DNA of 64,000 nt from an uncultured Enterocloster sp. (GCA_944384065.1 CALWRY010000001.1:1-64000); one strand, 5' to 3'. Positions 8,459 through 17,830 are shown, counted from the first letter of the stretch. The notes: a model not told the origin generated them from the sequence alone. Numbers and translations are program-made.

Positions 8459-9232
8459 CTACCGGAACTTGGCGGGACGCTTCTCCTTAAACGACGCAAA
8501 TCCCTCCATCTGATCCGGCGTTCCAAAGCACGCCGCCATATATCCGAGCTCTATGTTTCGTCCCACCTCTATATCCATGCTCTCTCCGGCCGTCATGGCG
8601 GCCTTTGCCATGGCAATGGCCGTGGATGAATTGTCCGCAATCTGGGACGCCATTTTGTAAACTTCCTCCATCAGCTGATCCGCCGGAACCACCTTGTTGA
8701 GGATCCCCAGATTAAACGCCTCCCCGGCCGTCAACATCCTGCCGGTGAAAATAAGCTCCTTGGCCCTGCACATTCCCACGCACTTCGGCAGCCGCTGCGT
8801 CCCATTAAAGCCCGGCGTTATCCCCAGGGTCACCTCCGGAAGCCTGAGCTTCGCCTTCTCATTGGCGATGCGGATATCCGTACATAGAATAAACTCAAAG
8901 CCGCCTCCAAAGGCGTATCCGTTTACCGCCGCTATCGTCGGCTTTGGCAAAAGCTCCACCTTGCGGAACACATCAGCCCCTCTTCGGGAATAGCTGATAA
9001 TATCCACGCCTCTGCGCTGATCCATCTCGTTGATATCCGCTCCGGAGATAAAGGATTTCCCCTCCCCGGTGAATATGGCAACGCGCACCTCCCGGTCCGC
9101 CGCAACCAGCTCCACCGCCTTGTCCAGTTCCTCCAGGACCTCGCTGTTTAACGCGTTCAGCGCCTCCGGGCGGTGAAAGGTGATCGTAGCGATCCCGTCC
9201 TTCTTATCCATCAGAATATATTTAAACTCCAT
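8459..9232 (-). CDS. Enoyl-CoA hydratase/isomerase (crotonase family)
   Basis: Predicted 257 residues, normal crotonase length. The oxyanion-hole segments (FISGADINEMD and YAFGGGFEF) and both catalytic glutamates of hydratases (Glu113 in GGGFE and Glu133 in RLPEVTLG) are present, so true hydratase activity is likely rather than a divergent crotonase function. The GxxGTQRLP stretch is also conserved. It starts 15 bases after the permease stop codon, with AAGGAG upstream. It acts on CoA esters formed by the operon's CoA-transferase; the exact chain is unknown. Confidence 0.92.
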   Translation of the reverse strand: MEFKYILMDKKDGIATITFHRPEALNALNSEVLEELDKAVELVAADREVRVAIFTGEGKSFISGADINEMDQRRGVDIISYSRRGADVFRKVELLPKPTIAAVNGYAFGGGFEFILCTDIRIANEKAKLRLPEVTLGITPGFNGTQRLPKCVGMCRAKELIFTGRMLTAGEAFNLGILNKVVPADQLMEEVYKMASQIADNSSTAIAMAKAAMTAGESMDIEVGRNIELGYMAACFGTPDQMEGFASFKEKRPAKFR

Positions 9233-9247
9233 ATATCATTTCTCTCC

Positions 9248-10621
9248 TTACATGATGTAGGTCTGTCCTGTCGCGACAATGAAGAGCAGCATCAGTGCGA
9301 CTGTGATAATCGGCGCTACACAGAATACAACGGAGCAGGGCAGATAGGAGCTCTTGTGATCGTTGTTCGTGTAGCTGATAACCGACACCACCAGCCCACA
9401 GTGGGGCAGAGAGTCCAGCGTAAGAGCCGCGATAGATGTGCAGCGGGCTAAAGCCTCCAGATTGACGTGGTTGGGGTTGGTGATCACATCTCCGATAAAG
9501 TTTTCAATTACAACAGGCATAGCCAGGCCAATACCGCCGGTTCCGGATCCGGTAACGCCTGCCAGTCCTCCTACAGTGATAACAGAAGCAACGATGGGAT
9601 TGCTGACCGCCCCTACCAGCAGCCCGCACAGGGATGCGTATGCGGGAACCGCCTGCACGACGGAGCCGAATCCTACGATTGCTGCTGTGTTGAACAGAGA
9701 AGAAACTCCGCTCATCGCTCCATCGCTCATCATTCCCCAGAACTTATTCAACTCAAAGCTCTTAAAGAAACAGATAACCGCTGCCAGAATTCCCACCAAA
9801 AGGGCTACCGGCACCGCCAGCTTGACAATATTCAGAGCCGCAATCAGAACCACCATGGGAATTACGGATATCATCCAGCTGGGGCGCTTGGAAGCGTCCT
9901 TGGCCTCCTTCTCCGCGATAACCTTCCGATCCGCCTCCGTAAGCTCGTAATGCTCTCCGTTCTTCTTGCAGCGTCCCGTATACCAGAATACAAATCCCAC
10001 CACAATAATCATCTCAATAATGGCGAAAAAGATGCCGGGAAGGAGCCAGGAGGACGGGCTCACATTCAGGGCTGTGGCCGGCAGCAGGTTGTGGGCCTGA
10101 GGAGATCCGGGGAACCATCCGGAGGAGGTTCCGGCGCCCGCAAAGTAAAACAGCGGCAGAAGGCGTCTCGGTATGTCCGCCTCCTTAAACAGGGACAGCA
10201 TCAGCGGATACATGGCAAAGAAAGCCACAAATACGGAAACTCCGCCGTATGTAAGCACCCAGCCCACTAAGAGGATGGCAGGGATAACTGCTTTGGCTCC
10301 CATCCGCTGTACAATGGCCTCCGCAATCGCGTCCGCCGCGCCGGAGTTGTCAAACAGCTTGCCAAAAATAGCGCCCAGCACGAAGATGCAGAAATTTGTA
10401 GTGAAATAACTTCCCAGGCCTCCCACATAGGAATTTTCCGCGCCTGTCATTCCGTTAATCACATAACCGGCCGTCCCCAGATCCACGCCTGCTCCTGTAA
10501 ACAGGGCTGCCGTAACCAGGCAGAACAGGGAGGAAATCACTGCCGAATAAAAAATCGGTACGCCTTTAAACACCAGAACAATAACGAGAATAATACTCAG
10601 TACAATCAAAAAAATGCCCAT
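9248..10621 (-). CDS. GntP-family organic acid permease
   Basis: Predicted 457-residue integral membrane protein with about 12 helices, of the gluconate:H+/short-chain acid permease family. GntP-like stretches include GPxxFVxGAIFGKLFDNSGAA-type sequence near residue 90 and the SSGWFPGSPQAHN segment near 170. The start is the ATG at 10621, because AAGGAG lies seven bases upstream inside the end of the CoA-transferase gene; a TTG at 10627 is too close to that site. Context with a CoA-transferase and hydratases suggests import of a short-chain or hydroxy carboxylic acid rather than gluconate. That is inference. Confidence 0.88.
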   Translation of the reverse strand: MGIFLIVLSIILVIVLVFKGVPIFYSAVISSLFCLVTAALFTGAGVDLGTAGYVINGMTGAENSYVGGLGSYFTTNFCIFVLGAIFGKLFDNSGAADAIAEAIVQRMGAKAVIPAILLVGWVLTYGGVSVFVAFFAMYPLMLSLFKEADIPRRLLPLFYFAGAGTSSGWFPGSPQAHNLLPATALNVSPSSWLLPGIFFAIIEMIIVVGFVFWYTGRCKKNGEHYELTEADRKVIAEKEAKDASKRPSWMISVIPMVVLIAALNIVKLAVPVALLVGILAAVICFFKSFELNKFWGMMSDGAMSGVSSLFNTAAIVGFGSVVQAVPAYASLCGLLVGAVSNPIVASVITVGGLAGVTGSGTGGIGLAMPVVIENFIGDVITNPNHVNLEALARCTSIAALTLDSLPHCGLVVSVISYTNNDHKSSYLPCSVVFCVAPIITVALMLLFIVATGQTYIM

Positions 10622-10623
10622 AA

Positions 10624-12201
10624 TCAATCTCCTTTTTTCTCCGCAAGAATTTTATTAAGACCCATAGGAGCGTCCCTAAAGAGCCTTTCGTCCATGAGAT
10701 TTACCTTTTCCGGGATAACCGGCTGAAACTCCATAAAGGGAAGGATATCCTTTTCAATATCAATGCCCGGAGCCACCTCCGTGAGCATTAGTCCCTGATC
10801 CGTAACCTGGAACACGCAGCGCTCCGTAATAAAGAGCACCTTCTGCCCGCGTTTCCTGCTGTACCCGGCGCTGAACGTTATCTGCTCAACAGATTTTTTG
10901 AACTTAACCTTCTTCCCCTCTTCAAGGATCACCAGCCGTCCGTCCTCGATGGACTCCTTAAGTCCCCCGGCTGTCATGGTCCCGCAGAACACCACCGTAG
11001 GGGTCGACTGGGAAATATCCACCAGACCGCCGCACCCGGCTATCCTGGCGCCAAACCGGCTTACATTCACATTGCCTGCAGCGTCCACCTCCGCAAATCC
11101 AAGACAGGTGAGGGCCAGATTGCCGCCATTGTAATAGTCAAACTGGGATGTCATGGGGAGAGCCGCCCAGGCATTCACCGCGCATCCGAAATCCTGTCCT
11201 CCAGTGGGAACGCCTCCGACCAGGCCGCTCTCTATGGTCAGCGTTAGCTGATCTCCGGCTCCCTCCTCGGCCGCCACCGCCGCCACGCCCTCCGGGATTC
11301 CGATCCCCAGATTTACAATGGAATCCGGGGAGAGCTCCATAGCCGCCCTGCGGGCAATCACCTTTCTCTCATTAAAGGGAAGGGAGGCAAACCCGATCCC
11401 AGCCTGCTTATAGTGACCGGCAAGCACCGGATTATAGTAGGATCCCGGCGTCTGCCTGTGATATTCCGTTGGATTTTCGCTCACCACAACCGCGTCCACC
11501 AGGTTGCCGGGCACGACCACCTGGGTCCTGTCGATAGAGGATCCTGCCACATAATTTTTCACCTGGGCAATTACCCTTCCTCCCATAGCCTTTACGGCCA
11601 GAGCCACATCCAGAGCGTCGACCGGCGCCCCTTCCTCCTCCATAGTAATGTTTCCATGTTCATCCGCCGTCGTCCCCCGGATCAGCCCGATGTCCAGCTT
11701 GGGCATCTTGTAGAGAAGAAATTCCTCACCCATGATATTTAAGAGCTCCACCAGATCTTCCTTGGCCGCCGCATTCATCCTGCCGCCCTCCAGGCGGGGA
11801 TCGCAGAAGGTGTGAAGTCCGATCCGCGTGATCTCCCCCGGCTTTCCGGCAGCTGCCGCCCGGTACATATGGGCGATAACCCCCTGGGGAAAGTTGTAGC
11901 TGGCCACCTTATTTGCGTTGGTAAGCTCAATCATCCGGGCATTATTGGCAAAATGGCCTGTGATATAGCGGGTGATAAGCCCTTCATAGGTCATGTCGTA
12001 AATGCCCTGATCCTTGTTGTTTCCGTTCCCCGCCGCATGCATAACCGTCAGCCCCCTGGGGTGGCCTGTCCTAAGGAAACGATTGGCAATTCCCACATAA
12101 AGTTCCCGCGGAACCGTCATCAGCATGAATCCGGAAACCGCCACGCCCGCCCCATCCTGTATCAGATCCAGGGCCTGCTCCAGTTCCATTCTCTTATCCA
12201 T
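10624..12201 (-). CDS. Acyl-CoA:acetate (propionate-type) CoA-transferase
   Basis: Predicted 525-residue fused alpha-beta class I CoA-transferase. The catalytic glutamate is Glu324 in TIESGLVGG, the position used by propionate CoA-transferase of Clostridium propionicum. The N-terminal CoA-binding glycine stretch (GAGVAVSGF) and the GIGIPEG motif before the active site are present. It activates a carboxylic acid by swapping CoA from acetyl-CoA or a similar donor. It is the first gene of the operon. Its strong AAGGAGGG site is six bases from the ATG at 12201, and a sigma-54 promoter lies about 100 bases upstream. It is probably coupled to the permease, whose ribosome site lies in its last codons. 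Confidence 0.92.
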   Translation of the reverse strand: MDKRMELEQALDLIQDGAGVAVSGFMLMTVPRELYVGIANRFLRTGHPRGLTVMHAAGNGNNKDQGIYDMTYEGLITRYITGHFANNARMIELTNANKVASYNFPQGVIAHMYRAAAAGKPGEITRIGLHTFCDPRLEGGRMNAAAKEDLVELLNIMGEEFLLYKMPKLDIGLIRGTTADEHGNITMEEEGAPVDALDVALAVKAMGGRVIAQVKNYVAGSSIDRTQVVVPGNLVDAVVVSENPTEYHRQTPGSYYNPVLAGHYKQAGIGFASLPFNERKVIARRAAMELSPDSIVNLGIGIPEGVAAVAAEEGAGDQLTLTIESGLVGGVPTGGQDFGCAVNAWAALPMTSQFDYYNGGNLALTCLGFAEVDAAGNVNVSRFGARIAGCGGLVDISQSTPTVVFCGTMTAGGLKESIEDGRLVILEEGKKVKFKKSVEQITFSAGYSRKRGQKVLFITERCVFQVTDQGLMLTEVAPGIDIEKDILPFMEFQPVIPEKVNLMDERLFRDAPMGLNKILAEKKGD

Positions 12202-12301
12202 AGAGATCCCTCCTTAAATATTTACCGCAACCGTCCAGGACGGCAAAGAAACGAGGGAAAAGATGCCGTCCAAAACAGTTGCCAGTTATTGTCTATAATC
12301 T

Positions 12302-12317
12302 AGCAAAACACGTGCCA
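12302..12317 (-). promoter_or_regulatory. Sigma-54 (-24/-12) promoter of the CoA-transferase operon
   Basis: On the minus strand TGGCAC, five bases, then TTGCT gives the canonical GG-N10-GC spacing of RpoN promoters. The start site would be near 12290, leaving a leader of about 89 bases with a 7-bp stem (GGACGGC 12238-12244 / 12265-12271). The divergent gene encodes a matching enhancer-binding activator. Confidence 0.88.
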
Positions 12318-12387
12318 ATTATGAAAAAGAAGACTTCTGCAAGGTTTTTGATACTATTTTAACAATTCCACAAGTCCATTTGTGCAT

Positions 12388-12412
12388 ATTTGCATCATAT
12401 TTCCGTGCAAAT
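12388..12412. promoter_or_regulatory. Candidate enhancer-binding dyad
   Basis: Perfect 7-bp arms ATTTGCA and TGCAAAT are separated by 11 bases, centred about 110 bases upstream of the expected sigma-54 start site. That is a usual distance for an activator site. A further TTGCATCA (12432-12439) repeats the left half. Assignment to the adjacent activator is inference. Confidence 0.45.
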
Positions 12413-12486
12413 TTGAAATTATGTTGCTTTTTTGCATCAAAAATGTTAAAATACGTAAAAATGCATCTTCCAGAGGGGGTTATAAA

Positions 12487-13920
12487 TTGGTCAAGGAAAA
12501 AAACTCATACATTTCCTGTGAAAATTTATATGAAAAATTTGTCAATAGCTCCTATGATGCCATCACGATCACGGATAAGGAGGGGCGTTTTCTCGTCGCC
12601 AATAAGGCCACTGCGGACAGCATGGGGCTCTTGGAAAGCGATATTTTAGGCAAAAGGCCAGATGAGCTTATAGGAAAGGGAATTTATTCTAATTCCACTA
12701 TTTTGGAGGCAATGAAAGAAAAAAAGACCGTCACGGGTCTTGTGAATGTCAGGGGCGTCCACCGGCTATCCACCAGCGTGCCCTGCTTTGATGACTGCGG
12801 AAATCTGGAATTCGTCATGACCAACAACCGCTCAGACAGCATTATGAACGAGTTCGTCCGGCAGCTGGCCTATGAGCAGGAGCAGCATGCCCATTATAAG
12901 AATCTCACGGACTATCTCTACACGTTCAATGAAGAGCAGATGGTCTGTACCAGCGAAAAGATGCACGCCATCCGCCGGGAGTGCGCAGCAATCGCCCTCT
13001 CGGACAGCTCCGTTATGCTTATCGGGGAATCCGGCGTGGGCAAGGAGATGGTGGCGAAGTTTATCCACTCAAAGAGCCCACGAAACGCCCACGCGTTCAT
13101 TCCGGTAAACTGCTCTGCCATCCCGCCGGAGCTTTTTGAGTCGGAGTTCTTTGGATACCGGCCGGGAGCTTTCACAGGGGCAAACGCCAAGGGCAAGGCA
13201 GGACTTCTACAGATGGCCCACATGGGAACCCTGTTTTTGGACGAGCTGGGAGAACTTCCCTTGCTCATGCAGTCCAAGCTCCTTCGCTTTGTGGAGAGCG
13301 GAGAGTTTTATCCCATCGGGAGCAACAAGCCGGAAAAGGTAGACGTGCGCATCATTACCGCCACCAACCGCAATCTCCTTGCGATGATAAACGAGAAAAC
13401 CTTTCGCGATGATCTGTATTACCGGCTGCATGTGCTGCCTATCCGCATCCCCCCTCTGCGGGAGCGCCCGGAAGATATTCTCTCTATCGCCACATATTAT
13501 GTCAACCGTTATAATCAAAAATATTCCAAAGAGATTGGCATTTCCGAGGAGAGCAAAAAGGTTCTTCTGAAATACGCCTGGCCCGGGAACGTACGGGAAC
13601 TCCGCAACGTCATCGAGCGGGCCGTACTCATATCTCCCCCAGGCACGCGCAGTCTCTCCCTTGAGAGTATTTTGTACCAGGAATGGGAATCGTCCGCTGA
13701 AGTCCCTTCCCGCAGCGCATCCCCGGAGGAAATATTCGCTCTCCCCTCCCTGGATCTCCCCCTAAACCAGGCAGTGGAGCTGTTTGAGCAGCACTACATT
13801 GACGCTGTCATACAAAAAAATGGCGGCCAACTCGCGAAGGCCGCCAAATCCTTAGGGATACACAGAACAACATTATACAGGAAACAAGGGAAGCCGCTTA
13901 TTTCGCAAGCCGCTCCCTGA
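12487..13920 (+). CDS. Sigma-54-dependent activator, PAS-AAA-Fis type
   Basis: Predicted 477 residues from a TTG start at 12487, which has AGAGGGGG seven bases upstream; the in-frame ATG at 12382 has no ribosome site and lies in the promoter region. Order: PAS sensor (about 15-115), AAA+ domain with Walker A GESGVGKE (about 180-187), the sigma-54-contacting GAFTGA loop (about 227-232), Walker B LFLDELGE and arginine-finger region, then a C-terminal Fis-type helix-turn-helix (about 440-465, KAAKSLGIHRTTLYRK). It very likely activates the divergent CoA-transferase operon. There is no response-regulator receiver domain, so the signal is probably a small ligand bound by PAS. Its 3' end overlaps the convergent M20 gene by 23 bases. 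Confidence 0.93.
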   Translation: MVKEKNSYISCENLYEKFVNSSYDAITITDKEGRFLVANKATADSMGLLESDILGKRPDELIGKGIYSNSTILEAMKEKKTVTGLVNVRGVHRLSTSVPCFDDCGNLEFVMTNNRSDSIMNEFVRQLAYEQEQHAHYKNLTDYLYTFNEEQMVCTSEKMHAIRRECAAIALSDSSVMLIGESGVGKEMVAKFIHSKSPRNAHAFIPVNCSAIPPELFESEFFGYRPGAFTGANAKGKAGLLQMAHMGTLFLDELGELPLLMQSKLLRFVESGEFYPIGSNKPEKVDVRIITATNRNLLAMINEKTFRDDLYYRLHVLPIRIPPLRERPEDILSIATYYVNRYNQKYSKEIGISEESKKVLLKYAWPGNVRELRNVIERAVLISPPGTRSLSLESILYQEWESSAEVPSRSASPEEIFALPSLDLPLNQAVELFEQHYIDAVIQKNGGQLAKAAKSLGIHRTTLYRKQGKPLISQAAP

Positions 13921-15058
13921 CCAACTCCGCGAAGAACTCCGCGCCGGTCACGAGGATGTCATCGTTATAGTTGAAGCGGGAGTTATGGAGCGGCGTGGGC
14001 TCCTCGCCCTCCCTGCGGTTTCCGAGGAACACAAAGCAGCCGGGCACCTCCTGGATGAAGCGGCCGAAGTCCTCAGAACTCATCAGAGGCTCGCAGTTTT
14101 CTATCACCTTTTCTTCCCCCACAACAGCCCGCGCGGCCTCTGCCGCGTACTTCACATTATCGGCCCAGTTAAAGGTGGGGGCAAACTCATGGGTGTAGGT
14201 AAATTCGCACTCCGCCCCGTTCATCTGACAGATATGCTCGCAGATCGCCCGCATCCGGTCTTCAATCAGCTTTGACACCTGGGGGGTAAAGCTGCGCGTA
14301 TCGCCCTTAATCACAACATTGGATGGAATGGCGTTGTGCGCCCCGTCCGTCTCAAATTCCGTGCAGGAGATGACCGCCGTATCTGTTGGCGTCACATTTC
14401 TCGCCACAATCGTCTGCAGGGCGCAGACAATCTCCGCAGCGGTTACTAACGGATCCCGCACCACATCCGGCGCGGAGGCGTGGCCGCCCTTTCCCTTGAT
14501 GCGAATTGTAAAATTGTCCTCACTGGCCATAATGCCGCCCACCCGCATGGCGATTGTCCCTGCCGGGTACTGGGGCATGTTGTGCAGGCCGTACATCTCG
14601 TCCACGGGAAATCTCTCAAAAAAGCCGTCGTCCATCATCGCCTTGGAGCCGTGGCCCGGTTCTTCCGCGGGCTGGAATACAAACCGTACGGTTCCGGAGA
14701 AGTCCTTACTCTCTGAAAGAATCTTTGCCGCGCCCAGAAGGGTCGCCGTATGTCCGTCATGGCCGCAGGCATGCATCCGGTTGGCCGTCCGGGATTTATA
14801 GGGCAGATCGTCAGCCGCCTCCTGAAGGCAGATGCAGTCCATATCGGCCCGCAGGCCGATCACGCGGCTTCCGCCGCCCGCCTTCAGTGTTCCTACCACC
14901 CCGGTCTTTCCCACGCCGGTTTCCACCTCGATCCCCATTTCCCGAAGCTTCTCCGCCACAAAGGCCGCGGTGTTTACCTCCTCAAACGCGCTCTCCGGGT
15001 GCTCGTGGAGATAGTGCCTCCACTCTGCCAGCTGTTCCTTTAATTCGTCTCTGCTCAT
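13898..15058 (-). CDS. M20-family amidohydrolase
   Basis: Predicted 386-residue cytoplasmic zinc or manganese amidohydrolase of the M20D group (hippurate hydrolase, N-acyl-amino-acid deacylase type). The metal ligands appear in MHACGHDGHTATLLG, the catalytic glutamates in QPAEEPG, a His in YGLHNMP, and a late His in TPLHNSRFN. A central dimerisation domain carries GGHASAP. It is the last gene of the diaminopropionate operon, 37 bases after the AGCS symporter. In E. coli the ammonia-lyase gene ygeX also neighbours an M20 gene, ygeY, so deacylation of an N-acyl diaminopropionate before deamination is a reasonable hypothesis. Confidence 0.9.
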   Translation of the reverse strand: MSRDELKEQLAEWRHYLHEHPESAFEEVNTAAFVAEKLREMGIEVETGVGKTGVVGTLKAGGGSRVIGLRADMDCICLQEAADDLPYKSRTANRMHACGHDGHTATLLGAAKILSESKDFSGTVRFVFQPAEEPGHGSKAMMDDGFFERFPVDEMYGLHNMPQYPAGTIAMRVGGIMASEDNFTIRIKGKGGHASAPDVVRDPLVTAAEIVCALQTIVARNVTPTDTAVISCTEFETDGAHNAIPSNVVIKGDTRSFTPQVSKLIEDRMRAICEHICQMNGAECEFTYTHEFAPTFNWADNVKYAAEAARAVVGEEKVIENCEPLMSSEDFGRFIQEVPGCFVFLGNRREGEEPTPLHNSRFNYNDDILVTGAEFFAELVRERLAK

Positions 15059-15095
15059 AAAAAACGCTCTCCTTTCTATCCGCTTTGCGCAGAAT

Positions 15096-16490
15096 TTATC
15101 TGCACTTTTCTTTTATATCCACACTGTCGTCCCAGACCGGCTCGGATGTCCCCCCGTTAAATTGCGAGAGATAGTCGTTCAATATGTACTTTACATATTT
15201 GCGCATCCTGAGCAGGGCATACACATTAAAGAATACCAGAAATGCCACGCAAAAATCCACCAGATCCCACAGAATCGGAAGCGGAAGAGCCGCGCCGATT
15301 GTCACGAGAATCAGGGCAATCACCTGGAATACCTTAACCGCTTTGTCCGCGCTGTTTCCAAAGCTCTTAAACAGGTACCGGATTCCAACCTCTCCATAAA
15401 ACAGATCCGCTATCAGCGTCGTAAAGCAGAACAGGAATGTCACTAAGAGGACAAACAAGCTCCCCGCAGTCCCCATAATGGATGAGAACGCGGCCTGCAC
15501 CAGGTTCACGCCGTCCTGCCCGGAATCCAGCGCACCGGTAAGCAGAATCGCAAATCCCGTGCAGGAGCATATGATAATCGTGGTCATAAAGGTTCCGAAC
15601 ATGGCGGAAAATCCCTGGTTTGCCGGATGCTTTACGTGTGCGGATGCATGCATGGCCGCCGCTGTTCCATTTCCCGCGTCATTGGAAAACAGGCCTCTCG
15701 CCACGCCGTTTCTTACCGCCTCCTTGATTGTATAGCCGGCGGCCCCGCCCGCTGCAGCTTCCAGCGTAAAGGCCGACTGGAAGATGGTCCCAAACATGGC
15801 CGGCACTTCTCCGAGATGGGTGATAATGATGATAATTGTGATCAAAATATAGCCTACCGCCATAAAGGGAACGATCAGGGACGCCGCATCCGTAATTCTT
15901 TTTACCCCGCCCAGCACAATCACAGCTGTTATAACCGTAACGATAATACCGGGAATCCAGGGAGACACATTGACAACCCCTGTGACGGCGGATGTGATGG
16001 AATTGTTCTGGAGCATCGCGATACACACGCCGACAGCAAATATAGTGGTCAGCGCATAGGCAACGGCGAGAGGCTTGTTCCCCAGTCCCTTTGTCATATA
16101 GTAGGGAGCTCCCCCATAATAGTTTCCGTCCTTGTCCTTTTCGTGGAAGGCCTGCCCCAGGGTCGCCTCCCCAAAGCTCAGAACCATGCCGAATATTGCC
16201 GTAATCCACATCCAGAATAAAGCGCCCGGTCCTCCGGCTGCCAGCGCGCTGGCCACGCCTACCAGGCTTCCGGTTCCGACCTGACCGCCCACAGCCGCGC
16301 ACAGCGCCGCAAACCCGGAAACGGCACCGTCGTCTGATTTTAAAGTGCTTTTCAGGGAACGGATGATGTGATGAAAGCAGCGCACCTGGGGAAATCCCAT
16401 AGTAAAGCCGTATAAAAGTCCTGTTCCCAGCAAAATAACTGCCAGAACCCATCCCCACATAATGTTGTTAAATTCCGTGATAAATGTCAT
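15096..16490 (-). CDS. AGCS-family sodium/alanine-type amino acid symporter
   Basis: Predicted 464-residue polytopic membrane protein of the alanine/glycine:cation symporter family (AlsT/DagA type). Typical stretches are visible: GFAALCAAVGGQVGTGSLVGVASAL-like sequence near residue 60, GEATLGQAF, and GLFSNDAGNG near 270. It probably uses Na+ to bring in a small amino acid. Placement between diaminopropionate ammonia-lyase and an M20 deacylase suggests diaminopropionate or a derivative as substrate. The start at 16490 follows GGGGG. Confidence 0.9.
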   Translation of the reverse strand: MTFITEFNNIMWGWVLAVILLGTGLLYGFTMGFPQVRCFHHIIRSLKSTLKSDDGAVSGFAALCAAVGGQVGTGSLVGVASALAAGGPGALFWMWITAIFGMVLSFGEATLGQAFHEKDKDGNYYGGAPYYMTKGLGNKPLAVAYALTTIFAVGVCIAMLQNNSITSAVTGVVNVSPWIPGIIVTVITAVIVLGGVKRITDAASLIVPFMAVGYILITIIIIITHLGEVPAMFGTIFQSAFTLEAAAGGAAGYTIKEAVRNGVARGLFSNDAGNGTAAAMHASAHVKHPANQGFSAMFGTFMTTIIICSCTGFAILLTGALDSGQDGVNLVQAAFSSIMGTAGSLFVLLVTFLFCFTTLIADLFYGEVGIRYLFKSFGNSADKAVKVFQVIALILVTIGAALPLPILWDLVDFCVAFLVFFNVYALLRMRKYVKYILNDYLSQFNGGTSEPVWDDSVDIKEKCR

Positions 16491-16590
16491 ACCAAGTTAC
16501 CCCCATTTTTCTCTGTACTTTGGAAATCCTGCCGCCCGCCAGATTTTCATAGTCCGGCGGCGCGCCCGCCGGGCGTATGCAGGTTTGCTC

Positions 16591-17772
16591 TCAGATTCTG
16601 CCGTCCGGCTTCCCATACCAGCCGTCCCACACAATCCGCCTGTAATTTTCCTTGTCCGTATCCCCCTCCGTGCTGAAGCACAGGATCACCGAGTCTTCTC
16701 CCAGTCCCAGCGTCTTTCGCTCATCCGCAAGATTCGGATCCGTCATTAATTGATATACAAGTCCCGAAGTGGCCGCGCCGCTCTCCCCGGAGACAACGCG
16801 CGGATCATCCGGCATAGGATTTCCCAGGACCCGCATACCGTCCGCCGCCACATAATCCGGGCAGGAGAAAAAGTATCCCGCACAGTGCCGCAGCACCTCC
16901 CAGCCCACGGTACATACCTCCCCGCAGCAGAGCCCCGCCATGATGGAGTCAAGCGCGCCCTCCACCTTATGAAGCGATCCGTCGTCAGCGGCGGCTGTCT
17001 CAAAAAGGCAGCCTGCCTTGTCCGGTTCCACGATGATGATCCTGGGGAGCTGCGCTCCATAAAAATTGCGGAAGAATCCGGTCACCGCGCCGGCCATCGC
17101 TCCCACGCCGGCCTGCAGAAAGATATGGGTGGGCCTCACATCCCCCAGCTGCTCTGCGGCCTCCAGGGCCATGGTCGTATATCCCTGCATGATCCACGAG
17201 GGAATGGTTTCATAGCCTTCCCATGCCGTGTCCTGCACCAGAGTCCATCCGTTCTTCTCCGCCTGCGCGGCGGCAAACCGCACCGTATCATCGTAGTTCA
17301 GTTCCGTAATCTCCGCCTCAGCCCCCAGAGCGCGTATATTCTCCAGGCGCTCCCTGGAAGATCCCTTCGGCATATAGACGACAGCCCGCTGACGCAGGTT
17401 TTTCGCCGCCCACGCGACGCCCCGTCCATGATTGCCGTCCGTGGCTGTCACGAAGGTAAATTCTCCCTCCGGTATTCCTCCCAGCTCTCCTACCTCCTTT
17501 CCCGTCTTCGCAGCGATGATGCGGCCAAGGGCGTAGCTTCCCCCCAATCCCTTAAATGCATTCAGCCCAAAGCGGAAGCTCTCGTCCTTCACATACATCC
17601 CCGCCAGGCCTAAGCGCCCGGCAAGCCCTTTTAACTCCCGCAAAGGCGTCGGCGCATACCCCGCCAGCTGCCGGTGGAATGCCCGCGCCTTTTTTGCTTC
17701 TTCCACGGAAAATGTCTCATCCCAAGCGCCTTCTTTCCCGTCCGGATGAAACGCAGTCATAGAAACGCCCAT
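16591..17772 (-). CDS. dpaL: 2,3-diaminopropionate ammonia-lyase
   Basis: Predicted 393-residue PLP enzyme of fold type II that converts D- or L-2,3-diaminopropionate to pyruvate and two ammonia. The Schiff-base lysine is Lys74 in GLNAFKGLGG. The TDGNHGRG loop (Asp112) and QDTAWEGYE segment characteristic of this enzyme are present, which separates it from threonine dehydratase and cysteine synthase. The ATG at 17772 is chosen because AAGGAGG lies seven bases upstream. It is the first gene of an operon with the AGCS symporter and the M20 amidohydrolase. The promoter is TTGACA-N17-TAACAT, and a dyad over its -10 box suggests repression by the divergent GntR protein. Confidence 0.93.
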   Translation of the reverse strand: MGVSMTAFHPDGKEGAWDETFSVEEAKKARAFHRQLAGYAPTPLRELKGLAGRLGLAGMYVKDESFRFGLNAFKGLGGSYALGRIIAAKTGKEVGELGGIPEGEFTFVTATDGNHGRGVAWAAKNLRQRAVVYMPKGSSRERLENIRALGAEAEITELNYDDTVRFAAAQAEKNGWTLVQDTAWEGYETIPSWIMQGYTTMALEAAEQLGDVRPTHIFLQAGVGAMAGAVTGFFRNFYGAQLPRIIIVEPDKAGCLFETAAADDGSLHKVEGALDSIMAGLCCGEVCTVGWEVLRHCAGYFFSCPDYVAADGMRVLGNPMPDDPRVVSGESGAATSGLVYQLMTDPNLADERKTLGLGEDSVILCFSTEGDTDKENYRRIVWDGWYGKPDGRI

Positions 17773-17812
17773 CCCTCTTCCTCCTTTCATTCGATACGCA
17801 ATACGCGATATA

Positions 17813-17830
17813 TTACATATTGGTATGTTA
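17813..17830. promoter_or_regulatory. Candidate GntR operator over the dpaL -10 box
   Basis: An imperfect palindrome, TTACATA-TTGG-TATGTTA, covers the -10 box of the dpaL promoter. Arms ACATA/TATGT are exact. The divergent GntR-FCD protein is the natural candidate to bind it; this is inference. Confidence 0.45.

Noticed and set aside
13898..13920. Convergent overlap of the sigma-54 activator and M20 genes as a sign of gene truncation
   Set aside because: Both proteins have normal C termini for their families, so a short tail-to-tail overlap is the simplest reading.
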